Source: an uncultured Prevotella sp.
GTDB taxonomy: Bacteria; Bacteroidota; Bacteroidia; Bacteroidales; Bacteroidaceae
Reading direction: 5' to 3'
NCBI GenBank assembly: GCA_900557405.1
Contig: USSF01000051.1
Coordinates: 1-16,560, forward strand
Length of the DNA: 16,560 nucleotides
Both the position numbers and the translations under genes were made by a program. The stretch's first letter is position 1. Each line of letters starts with the position of its first letter. The notes beneath the pieces were generated by a model. That model saw only the letters and a list, made by a program, of their open reading frames with translations. It searched no databases and was not told the origin of the DNA. Of this stretch, positions 1-6,696 are shown one piece after another.

Positions 1-150
1 CTACATTCTGTTTATTTCTAATTCGTAACCTCTTCTTTTTATGAGATAAAAACTTGTCTCATTCTCAATCACTTATAAAAAATACGTACTTTCTCTCGTT
101 AAAACATGGATATTCTGTCGGGAGAGTTGTTTCATGGCTGTTGCCGTTTG

Positions 151-1077
151 TTAAATCCTCTGCTCCGTGTTGTTGTATGTCAGCATACCTTGCGGCACGT
201 TTTCCTTGACGCTTTTTATAATCAGTTCGGCGATGGAATGACGCACGAAATTCTTTGTCGTGAGAAGCACTACGTCTCTCACCGGAATCGGCAGGGCGAA
301 TGGGCGCACCAGTTCTTTCTGCTGGTCAGACAACTGGCTGATGGCGAGTTCTGGGATGAAGGTCACGCCCTGTCCGCTTTCCACCATGCGCATGAAGGTC
401 TCGATGCTGCCGAGCGAATATTTCGACTTGCTCTCGTTGGCAGACTTGAGGTTGCAGAATTTCACAAGCTGGTCGCGGAAGCAGTGGCCCTCGTCGAGCA
501 GCCAGAGGAACTCGTTGTTGAGGTCAGATGTCTTTATGTTCTTGTGGGAGAAGAGCGGGTCGCCCTTTGCCACGTAGGCAATGAACTGCTCGTAAAACAT
601 CGAGGTCTGTGTATACACGTCCAATTCGTCAAGTCTCACGGCGATGGCAGCGTCAATCTCCCCGCGGTTGAGCGCCTTCATGATGTCGGCGGTCTTCATC
701 TCGAGTATGTGGAAGTCGATGTCGGGGTTCTCCTTTTCCAGTTTTGTGAAGAAGCGCGGCAGCAGATAGGGGGCGATGGTGGGCAGGATGCCGATGCGGA
801 AGGTGCCGGACAGCGACTGCTCCTCTTCGGCGATGATGTCCTTTATCTTGTTGGCGCGCGAAATTACCTTCCATGCCTGTTCCACCACAAGCTTGCCGAT
901 GGCTGTGGGAGTGACCTGCTGGGATGAACGCTCGAATATCTTTACGCCAAGTTCCTTCTCGAGCTTCTGTATCATTGCGCTCAGTGTAGGCTGGGTCACT
1001 CCGCACATCTCCGCCGCCTTTGCAAAGTGTCTCACTCTGTATACGGCGACGATATATTCCATTTGTTGTAGAGTCAT
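151..1077 (-). CDS. oxyR: OxyR-type hydrogen peroxide-sensing LysR-family regulator
   Basis: A 308-residue LysR-type transcriptional regulator. Residues about 1-60 form the winged helix-turn-helix (the recognition region includes CGVTQPTLSAMIQKLE), a linker helix follows, and residues about 91-300 are the periplasmic-binding-protein-like sensor domain. The sensor domain carries GHCFRDQ with Cys199 and a second cysteine, Cys208, nine residues on. These match in position the redox pair of E. coli OxyR, whose disulfide forms on peroxide exposure, so OxyR is a better call than a generic LysR protein. Length agrees with the family (about 305 residues). The ATG start is preceded by GGAGAAG at a suitable distance, an unusually good ribosome site for this phylum. 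A TAnnTTTG promoter element lies about 100 bases upstream. It probably controls catalase, Dps and alkyl hydroperoxide reductase genes, none of which is visible here. Its upstream neighbour on the same strand is unrelated and separated by a terminator. Confidence 0.93.
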   Translation of the reverse strand: MTLQQMEYIVAVYRVRHFAKAAEMCGVTQPTLSAMIQKLEKELGVKIFERSSQQVTPTAIGKLVVEQAWKVISRANKIKDIIAEEEQSLSGTFRIGILPTIAPYLLPRFFTKLEKENPDIDFHILEMKTADIMKALNRGEIDAAIAVRLDELDVYTQTSMFYEQFIAYVAKGDPLFSHKNIKTSDLNNEFLWLLDEGHCFRDQLVKFCNLKSANESKSKYSLGSIETFMRMVESGQGVTFIPELAISQLSDQQKELVRPFALPIPVRDVVLLTTKNFVRHSIAELIIKSVKENVPQGMLTYNNTEQRI

Positions 1078-1179
1078 AGTATCTTCTCCTTTATTTATTA
1101 TATGAACTGTCTATGTTGTTGTTCTTCTTCCATCTTTTATGTATTTGGTTGGAAGTGAGGGCGATATCCCCTGCAAATG

Positions 1180-1187
1180 CAAAAGTA
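1180..1187 (-). promoter_or_regulatory. Bacteroidetes -7 element for oxyR
   Basis: On the minus strand this reads TACTTTTG, matching the TAnnTTTG -7 consensus of the Bacteroidetes primary sigma factor. No good -33 TTTG is found 19-21 bases upstream; the sequence there is a T-run and CACAATC. Transcription would begin near 1173 and give a leader of about 95 bases before the oxyR ATG. Confidence 0.55.
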
Positions 1188-1252
1188 CAAAAAAATAATG
1201 AGATTGTGCGGTTATAATAGAAATAATCTATGACGTTATAGCTTTTATGATG

Positions 1253-1282
1253 TTGTCTTGTTCATTTATTGCATTACCTTTG
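1253..1282 (+). promoter_or_regulatory. plus-strand promoter leading to no protein gene
   Basis: TTG at 1253-1255, 19 bases, then TACCTTTG at 1275-1282: a close match to the Bacteroidetes -33/-7 consensus. It points into 1289-1410, where no credible ORF exists, and ends at the hairpin at 1373-1410. It may drive a short noncoding RNA of about 120-140 bases; no such RNA family was recognised. Confidence 0.5.
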
Positions 1283-1372
1283 CAACCCCAAACATAAAAA
1301 TCATGTTCCACTGACTGATTCTAAAGCTAAAATAATGTGGCTGCTTGTAGAGACAGCTTTTTAAAAGAATTT

Positions 1373-1410
1373 CCCCTGCCGGTAATCCTTGTATGGATGA
1401 CAGGCAGGGG
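1373..1410. terminator. hairpin, probable bidirectional terminator
   Basis: CCCCTGCC (1373-1380) pairs perfectly with GGCAGGGG (1403-1410), with a second inner pairing ATCC/GGAT. On the minus strand it lies about 80 bases past the stop of the T9SS-substrate gene and is followed by AAATTCTTTT. On the plus strand it is followed by ACTTTCATTTGCTTTT. The T-tracts are weak on both sides, so termination strength is uncertain, but the position between two transcription units fits. Confidence 0.6.
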
Positions 1411-1489
1411 ACTTTCATTTGCTTTTATGTCTTGTGGAAACAGGTTATGGCCAAGTTCCACAGTCTTTCTTCATTCCGCAGTCTTTCTT

Positions 1490-3553
1490 CTACTTCACGA
1501 TCTTCTTGCCGTTCATTATGTAGACACCCTTCTGCAGAAGCGATGCGTTTTTGTTGGCCAGTCTGCCGTCGATGGTGTAGATACGGCTGTCGGCAGGGGC
1601 GGCATCGATAGCCGATATGCCTGTAGGCGTTCCCTCGGTGACTGACACACTGTGGAGGGCGGTGCGGAACATGTTCACCTGACTGATGTCGTGGAAGCCG
1701 ATATAGTATTTTCCGTCGGCTGTAGGAATAATCTGCATCGTGTACTCGGTAGGTGTGCCCGGCAGGATGGTCGGTTCCAGCAGAGTGGCGGTCATCGCTT
1801 CGATGAGAGCGTCGTTGCCGTATTTCACTTCCATCTTCTGGTCAAATTTCGAATAGGCAGACTGGGCGGTGAACTTCACGTCGTATGTCTTGCCCTTCTG
1901 GAGCTTCACCGGTGGGGTTATGATCCAGTCGTCGGCATCATTGTCGATGCTGTACATGCTCACTGCCGTGTTCTTGTCGGAAGTGCCGAAGTTGTCCACC
2001 TTGCCGTATGACCATGTCTTGCCGTCCTTGTTGGCGTCAATCACGGTGAAGGTGTTGAACACCTGCTCATCAGAGAGGTCGGCATTGTATGGCGTGTCGT
2101 AGCCCGGACCGATGGTCTGTGTCCTCGACTGTGCCATGTCGCTCTCGCGGAAACCGTTTACGGCAACGATGCCGTAGTAGTATGCCGTATTGTCTGTAGC
2201 CGGCAACGCCTCGCTGACTGTGAGCTCGCTGATGCCCGTTGCCACCTTCACAGCGCCCGGATAGCGCGTCACGTTGTATACCAGTTCGCCCAGGAATCCA
2301 CCTTTGACTCCGCCTGTCGGCGCATCCCATGTCACGGTTGCTTTGCCCGTGGCGTTGCTGTATGTGAAGCTTACGTTGCCCACTGGCAGCGGAGTATCAA
2401 AACCTACGTATTTAAGCAATTCCTCCTCTGGGCATGCTCCCTTTGAACTCTCCACCTTTGCAGCGATTACGTTAGTGCCGCCATCAAACCCCGTCACGTT
2501 TACGCTCACCTTTTCGCCAGGCATTACGGTGCCGGTTATCTTTTTGTCAATGCTGTAGTTCATCGTCACGGTGTATGTCATCTGCTCACCGATTTCGTCG
2601 CCGTTCATAGTGAGTGTTGGTGCGGTGAATGTCACGGTACCCTCTGCGCCGCCGTTAGGGAACACGGCATCAAGGTCGCCGATGCGTGCCGGACCGTCGC
2701 CCTGGTCTTCAAGTGGCGGTATGCAGAGACCCACGTATGACTCGCCGTTCGGCATATCGCCTATCTTCGTTGCCTTTCCGGTCTTCAGGTCAATGGTGTA
2801 GAGAGCCGAGCTGCCGCTGGTGGTCACGGCGTTCCAGTAGAACGTGTCCGTGCTTTGGTCTATTTCTCCGCTCTGCGGATAATACTGTCCGCTATCGTTC
2901 GTCAGCCCCGTCACTCCCGTGTTACCCACGAGAGTCTCCGTTCCGTCGTAAATGTCAATCTTGTAGAGGTTGCCGTCTGTGGCAACGCCGTAGAGGTCTT
3001 TCTCGCTCGAAATGCCGAGGGCCAGATAGAAGTGTGTGGCTTCGCCGATTGTGGAGCGCGTGAATTCGTCGAAATTCATCTTACCGAATTCCAGAGCCGA
3101 CATGTCGCTGTTGTAGTATACGCCGTACACGTCGCCCGTCTCCACATACTGTGCCGTCTCTATCGAAGCAAGCGATGTGCTGAGCTGTCTGCGCGAATAG
3201 ACGCGGTTGCCCGATGTGTAGTTGAACTCCAGGTAGTCGGTGTAGACCACGCCGTAGCCGGCGCCCGAATAGTCACATGAGAACACTCCGTATCTGCCGT
3301 CGTGGATTCTCGCTCCGCCGTTGGCGTAGCATTCTTCGTTGGTGAAAATCTTCTCCGAGCTTATACTTGGCTGGAGGTTGATGCGGTACAGTCCGGCATC
3401 GGAACCGTCCTCGTTCCACGTATTTGAATTGTAGAGGCATCCCCAAAGGCGTGGGCCTTTGTTGCCGTTACCCAGTCCGGTGTCGGCGCTTGCCGATGTG
3501 GATGCCGTCAGCATAGCTGCGGCGCACAAAAGGTACTTGAATGTTTTTACCAT
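1490..3553 (-). CDS. secreted modular protein with FnIII-like and choice-of-anchor-J-like modules and T9SS sorting domain
   Basis: A 687-residue exported protein. Residues 1 to about 23 are a signal peptide (a lysine, then a hydrophobic stretch ending SASA). Residues about 30-280 are rich in short beta-repeats of the kind LYKIDIYDGTETLVGNTG and LYTIDLKTGKATKIGDMP, suggesting a propeller-like fold. A fibronectin type III-like module follows at about 387-480 (VTWDAPTGG). Residues about 483-640 resemble the choice-of-anchor-J / cleaved-adhesin type (DDWIITPPVKLQKGKTYDVKF). The end (about 643-687, RIYTIDGRLA ... LQKGVYIMNGKKIVK) is a typical type IX secretion C-terminal sorting domain, so the mature protein should be surface-anchored or released. 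The start is the ATG at 3553; a TTG two codons earlier is less likely. No catalytic site is recognised; adhesion or substrate binding is inference. It is transcribed alone from the consensus promoter upstream. Confidence 0.85.
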   Translation of the reverse strand: MVKTFKYLLCAAAMLTASTSASADTGLGNGNKGPRLWGCLYNSNTWNEDGSDAGLYRINLQPSISSEKIFTNEECYANGGARIHDGRYGVFSCDYSGAGYGVVYTDYLEFNYTSGNRVYSRRQLSTSLASIETAQYVETGDVYGVYYNSDMSALEFGKMNFDEFTRSTIGEATHFYLALGISSEKDLYGVATDGNLYKIDIYDGTETLVGNTGVTGLTNDSGQYYPQSGEIDQSTDTFYWNAVTTSGSSALYTIDLKTGKATKIGDMPNGESYVGLCIPPLEDQGDGPARIGDLDAVFPNGGAEGTVTFTAPTLTMNGDEIGEQMTYTVTMNYSIDKKITGTVMPGEKVSVNVTGFDGGTNVIAAKVESSKGACPEEELLKYVGFDTPLPVGNVSFTYSNATGKATVTWDAPTGGVKGGFLGELVYNVTRYPGAVKVATGISELTVSEALPATDNTAYYYGIVAVNGFRESDMAQSRTQTIGPGYDTPYNADLSDEQVFNTFTVIDANKDGKTWSYGKVDNFGTSDKNTAVSMYSIDNDADDWIITPPVKLQKGKTYDVKFTAQSAYSKFDQKMEVKYGNDALIEAMTATLLEPTILPGTPTEYTMQIIPTADGKYYIGFHDISQVNMFRTALHSVSVTEGTPTGISAIDAAPADSRIYTIDGRLANKNASLLQKGVYIMNGKKIVK

Positions 3554-3666
3554 AGTCAAAAATCCTTTTTAATGTGTGTTATTAATTGATATAATGTTGA
3601 TGTCTTATGCGACTTCTTCCCTGCTGTTCCTTTGCATCAGGAAGCATAATGCTCCATCGCCGGGCG

Positions 3667-3698
3667 CAAATGTAGTCATTTCTTCATTTCATGCCAAA
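3667..3698 (-). promoter_or_regulatory. consensus promoter for the T9SS-substrate gene
   Basis: On the minus strand TTTG (3695-3698) is followed after 20 bases by TACATTTG (3667-3674), a near-perfect Bacteroidetes promoter. It predicts a leader of about 105 bases before the ATG at 3553. Confidence 0.8.
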
Positions 3699-3879
3699 TT
3701 TAATCCGTATTATTTGTTGCAAATTCCGTAAAAACCTTCGCAAAATGCTTTCCGAGCAGGCGGAATCCTGCCTTTTGAAACGTCGGGGAGTGAAAATGCA
3801 ATCGCCGGAGCATATCGTCTGGATGTACTCCAGATGCGGAAAATTGCAGGATGATGCTCCCTTTGTCCATAAAAATGTT

Positions 3880-3887
3880 TACCTTTG
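3880..3887 (+). promoter_or_regulatory. -7 element for the C11 protease gene
   Basis: TACCTTTG matches the Bacteroidetes -7 consensus and lies 28 bases before the ATG of the clostripain-like lipoprotein gene, implying a short leader. The best -33 candidate (TTTG, 3862-3865) is only 14 bases upstream, shorter than the usual 19-21, so the full promoter is less certain. Confidence 0.55.
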
Positions 3888-3915
3888 TGGGATAAAACCT
3901 TAAAAATGTGTAACT

Positions 3916-5085
3916 ATGCGTTTCAACAGATTCATGATATACATATTCGCGGCGCTTGTGCTTGTCGGCATGGCGTCGTGCTCGTCGGAAGACAGCGGAT
4001 GGCAGGAAGATGAGGTGGAGAAGACCATCGTGATGTTCTATCCATGGAGCACCACGCTCCTGGGGGAGTTCAAGGCGAATGTTTCAGATTTCTCTTCAGT
4101 CATCGCCCGCCGCGGACTGCATGGCGAGAGGGTGGTGGTGTGTATGGCCACTGCGCCCGACGATGCCGTGGTCTACGAACTGAAGTCTGCTAAGGGGCGC
4201 TGCGTTGCCGACACCCTGCGCCGCTATCATAACCGAACGTTCACTTCGCGGCAGTCAATGGCCTCGCTCTTTGCCGACCTGAAGGAGATTGCTCCGGCAC
4301 GGAAATACGCAATGATAGTGGGGTGCCACGGCATGGCGTGGGTGCATACCGACGAGATCGGGCAGCCCCAGAGGATAATGCGCCACTATGATGTGGCTTC
4401 GCCCCTGCATACGCGCTATATGGGCGGACTGTCGGCAGACTGTCAGATTGAGACCCAAGACTTCGCCTCGGCACTGAAGGACGCAGGGCTGAAAATGGAG
4501 TATATATTGTTTGACAACTGCTATATGTCGTCCGTCGAGGTGGCATACGAGATGAAAGACGTGGCGGAATACATCATCGCCAGTCCCACGGAGATAATGT
4601 CGTCCGGTTTTCCCTACCGCCGCTGCGGCGAATACCTGCTCGGCAACGCCGACTGCGTGAAGGTGGCGGAGGAGTTCATCGCTTTCTATTCGCAATCGAA
4701 GACTCCCTATGCCACGATAGCTGTGACGGACTGCAGCGAGATGGATAATCTGGCCGCCATCGTGATGCGCATCAACCAGGCATCGGCGGATGTCAGCGTG
4801 GCGGCGTCCGACCTGCAGCGGATGGACGGATACACCCCGACGCTGTTTTATGATTTCGGACACTACATCTCCAAGAAATGCAGCGACCCCGAACTTCTGG
4901 ATGCTTTCTCCCGGCAGCTCGACAAGACCATTATATATAAAGGTAATACGGAATACTACTATTCCGCCCTGGCCGGTCCCGTGCGCATAGACCATTTCTC
5001 GGGCATGAACACTTCAGCCCCAAGCACCAACCGCCTTGCACAAGGGTATGAGGGAACGGAGTGGGGGAAGAGAGTACTTAAATGA
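3916..5085 (+). CDS. clostripain-like (family C11) cysteine peptidase lipoprotein
   Basis: A 389-residue predicted lipoprotein. A hydrophobic leader ends in MASC with Cys22 as the lipid attachment site, followed by SSEDSG, so it should sit on a membrane outside the cytoplasm. The core matches the clostripain-related C11 fold of the caspase-like clan. A beta-strand KYAMIVGCHGMAW carries the catalytic His138, and EYILFDNCYMSS carries the catalytic Cys202, both in their usual contexts (GxHG and DxC after hydrophobic strands). C11 peptidases usually cleave after Arg or Lys; that specificity is family knowledge, not visible here. Later segments (ASPTEIMSSGFPY and the region near 340-365) are also typical. 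The TGA stop lies within an AAGAATG-type repeat, so the last residues may have been reshaped by the repeat. It is monocistronic as far as can be seen, divergent from the T9SS-substrate gene. Confidence 0.85.
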   Translation: MRFNRFMIYIFAALVLVGMASCSSEDSGWQEDEVEKTIVMFYPWSTTLLGEFKANVSDFSSVIARRGLHGERVVVCMATAPDDAVVYELKSAKGRCVADTLRRYHNRTFTSRQSMASLFADLKEIAPARKYAMIVGCHGMAWVHTDEIGQPQRIMRHYDVASPLHTRYMGGLSADCQIETQDFASALKDAGLKMEYILFDNCYMSSVEVAYEMKDVAEYIIASPTEIMSSGFPYRRCGEYLLGNADCVKVAEEFIAFYSQSKTPYATIAVTDCSEMDNLAAIVMRINQASADVSVAASDLQRMDGYTPTLFYDFGHYISKKCSDPELLDAFSRQLDKTIIYKGNTEYYYSALAGPVRIDHFSGMNTSAPSTNRLAQGYEGTEWGKRVLK

Positions 5086-5260
5086 AGAATGAAGAATGAA
5101 GAATGAAAAATGAAGAATTTGGCTTCGCCTATTTTGATATAGTAAGATAGGGGTTCTCTGTAAACAAGTCCTCCGTATATGGAGCAAGACATTATATGGA
5201 TTCTGGTATTCTTCATTTATATGTATTCTTCATTTATATGTATTCTTCATACTTCATTTA
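5083..5260. repeat. AAGAATG / ATTCTTCAT intergenic repeat block
   Basis: The stretch begins at the stop codon of the protease gene with a run of AATGAAG units (5083-5120), then GGCTTCGCC (5121-5129, a self-complementary hairpin with TTC at the loop). It ends with 17-base tandem units GTATTCTTCATTTATAT at 5206-5222 and 5223-5239 plus a partial third copy. The right-hand units are the reverse complement of the left-hand AATGAAGAAT units, so the block is an inverted-repeat-bounded segment of about 175 bases. It may be a degenerate MITE-like element or a hairpin-forming repeat; no transposase is present. Confidence 0.7.
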
Positions 5261-5338
5261 AAAAAGTTTCCCTTAAATGTAATAAAACAAGGAAGTGGGC
5301 GTTTATAAGTTGAAAGGATTAATTAAAAAAACGATAAA

Positions 5339-5470
5339 ATGCCTATGAAACATTTTACTACAGAAGATGTGCAGCCGTCAAAGCGGACACTTGATCTCAT
5401 ACGCACTATAGCCTATACGTACAGGGTGATGAACCTTAACGGCAGGATGACAGCATATTGTTTGAACTGA
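5339..5470 (+). CDS. small 43-residue protein upstream of rpe
   Basis: A short ORF, MPMKHFTTEDVQPSKR at the N-terminus and MTAYCLN at the C-terminus, starting at the ATG at 5339 (a second ATG at 5345 is equally possible). The upstream sequence is A-rich, as usual for Bacteroidetes starts. Its composition is protein-like (charged N-terminus, a helix-like TLDLIRTIAYTYRVM middle), unlike the surrounding repeats. I have the impression of similar short Bacteroidales hypothetical proteins ending in YCLN, but I cannot verify that here. It ends 43 bases before rpe on the same strand and may be co-transcribed with it. No function can be assigned; there is no signal peptide or membrane segment. Confidence 0.6.
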   Translation: MPMKHFTTEDVQPSKRTLDLIRTIAYTYRVMNLNGRMTAYCLN

Positions 5471-5513
5471 CGAATACTAATTTTAATATCAGAAAAATAC
5501 AGACAAAAAAGAA

Positions 5514-6164
5514 ATGGCAACAATTATTTCACCCTCGTTGCTGGCTGCGGATTTCATCAATCTGGGCCGCGATGTGGAAATGATCAACAAGAGTGAGGCT
5601 GACTGGCTTCATCTGGACATTATGGACGGCTCATTCGTGCCAAACATCTCATTCGGATTCCCCGTGATAGACGCAGTGGCGAAGGTATGCAAGAAGCCGC
5701 TTGACGTGCATTTCATGATTGACCGTCCCGAGCGCTATATCCAGCGCACGGCAAAAACCGGTGCGATGATGATGAATGTGCATTATGAGGCATGCGTGCA
5801 TCTGCACCGTGCTGTGCAGGAAATCCACGATTCGGGCATGAAGGCCGGAGTGACTCTCAATCCTTCCACACCCGTCTGCCTGCTCGAGGACATAGTGAAC
5901 GATGTGGATATGGTATTGCTCATGAGTGTGAATCCCGGATTCGGCGGACAGAAGTTCATCGAGAATTCCGTGGAGAAGGTGGTGCGGCTGAGGGAACTGA
6001 TTGACAGGAAAAATTCCAAGGCGCTCATCCAGGTAGACGGCGGTGTACAGGCCGAGACCGCTCCGCGCCTTGTGGCGGCCGGTGCTGACGTCCTTGTCAG
6101 CGGTAGCTATGTGTTCAAGGCTGCTGACCCCATCGCCACAATCAAGGGACTGAAGGAACTGTAA
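5514..6164 (+). CDS. rpe: ribulose-phosphate 3-epimerase
   Basis: A 216-residue TIM-barrel enzyme that interconverts D-ribulose 5-phosphate and D-xylulose 5-phosphate in the cytoplasmic pentose phosphate pathway. The family signature is complete: ISPSLLAADF with Ser8, LHLDIMDGSFVPN with metal and catalytic residues His33, Asp35 and Met37, DVHFMI with His66, MSVNPGFGGQKF for phosphate binding, and QVDGGV with the second catalytic Asp175. GSYVF near residue 200 completes the phosphate site. Length is standard. The ATG start is 43 bases after the small 43-residue ORF. It could feed pentoses or uronate catabolites into central metabolism, but it is a housekeeping gene and its nearness to the pectin genes may be chance. 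The TAA stop is followed at once by an AAGAATTAAGAG-type repeat. Confidence 0.96.
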   Translation: MATIISPSLLAADFINLGRDVEMINKSEADWLHLDIMDGSFVPNISFGFPVIDAVAKVCKKPLDVHFMIDRPERYIQRTAKTGAMMMNVHYEACVHLHRAVQEIHDSGMKAGVTLNPSTPVCLLEDIVNDVDMVLLMSVNPGFGGQKFIENSVEKVVRLRELIDRKNSKALIQVDGGVQAETAPRLVAAGADVLVSGSYVFKAADPIATIKGLKEL

Positions 6165-6423
6165 GAATTAAGAGTTTAGAATGTAGAATGTAGAGTTGTC
6201 GGCTTCGCCGATTAAGAATCAGGAATTGAAAATTGGTTTTCCCTCCGGCCGCCGAACGTTGTTTCTATATCCGTTAATTGGCTTTCCCTTCGGCCGCCGA
6301 ACCTTGTTTCTAAATCGCAGCGAAGCGAGAATAATTCAAACTAAAAAAAGAAAAATATTTTTTTCTTTTTTTACCCTCACACCCTCACAAATGTGGCTGA
6401 AAAGCCCTGTTTATCGGGGTTTC

Positions 6424-6457
6424 AAGTGTGAGGGTAAGTGTTTTTACCCTCACACTT
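6424..6457. repeat. perfect 14-bp stem inverted repeat in the CCCTCACAC array
   Basis: AAGTGTGAGGGTAA (6424-6437) is exactly complementary to TTACCCTCACACTT (6444-6457) across a 6-base loop. This would fold into a stable hairpin in RNA from either strand. On the minus strand it lies about 240 bases past the GH28 stop. Confidence 0.8.
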
Positions 6458-6615
6458 ACCCTCACACTTGCTTTCACACCCTCACTCCCTCACTCTTCCG
6501 GCAGAAAGCATCCTGCTTGTCGGGGATTCAATGGGTGGGCGTGAACAGCGGTTTTATCGGGCGTATAGCTATGTTATACGATGAGTATAGGTATGTTATA
6601 CTGTTAGTATACCTA

Positions 6616-6690
6616 TGCTGCACTATCGGTACCAGGCTGCTGCACTATCGGTACCAGGCTGCTGCACTATCGGTGCAAGGCTGCTGCACT
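6616..6690. repeat. 22-base tandem repeat, 3 copies plus a partial fourth
   Basis: Copies at 6616-6637 and 6638-6659 are identical (TGCTGCACTATCGGTACCAGGC). The third at 6660-6681 has GTGCAAGG in place of GTACCAGG, and a partial copy starts at 6682. The array begins only about 6 bases past the GH28 stop codon on the opposite strand. Copies abut with no spacers, so it is not a CRISPR. Confidence 0.9.
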
Positions 6691-6696
6691 TCTCTG

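Larger units (their letters stand above)
6165..6696. repeat. composite intergenic repeat island between rpe and GH28
   Basis: A gene-free stretch of about 530 bases made almost wholly of repeats. In order: GAATTAAGAG / AATGTAGAATGTAGAG units ending in GGCTTCGCC (6201-6209); two 38-base imperfect copies at 6233-6270 and 6278-6315 sharing CGGCCGCCGAAC and TTGTTTCTA; a long A/T run; an array of CCCTCACAC units (about 6373-6500) containing a 14-bp perfect hairpin; an ATAGGTAT/ATACCTAT inverted repeat near 6587-6616; and 22-base tandem repeats up to 6690. The plus-strand reading frame through it lacks a protein-like composition. Transcription of the GH106-GH28 operon (minus) would run into it, so some elements may act in termination or mRNA 3' stability. 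Confidence 0.75.

Noticed and set aside
41..62. ATGAGA/TCTCAT inverted repeat downstream of oxyR as its terminator
   Set aside because: Only 6 AT-rich base pairs with a 10-base loop, and on the minus strand it is followed by an A-run rather than a T-run.
106..927. 273-codon plus-strand frame opposite oxyR
   Set aside because: Antisense to a gene with a complete OxyR signature; an artefact of GC-rich codon use.
3691..3903. 70-codon plus-strand frame upstream of the C11 protease
   Set aside because: It overlaps the -33 element of the divergent T9SS-substrate promoter and ends at the protease promoter; no protein-like features.
6616..6690. Possible CRISPR array
   Set aside because: The 22-base copies are directly adjacent with no spacers, and there are no cas genes.
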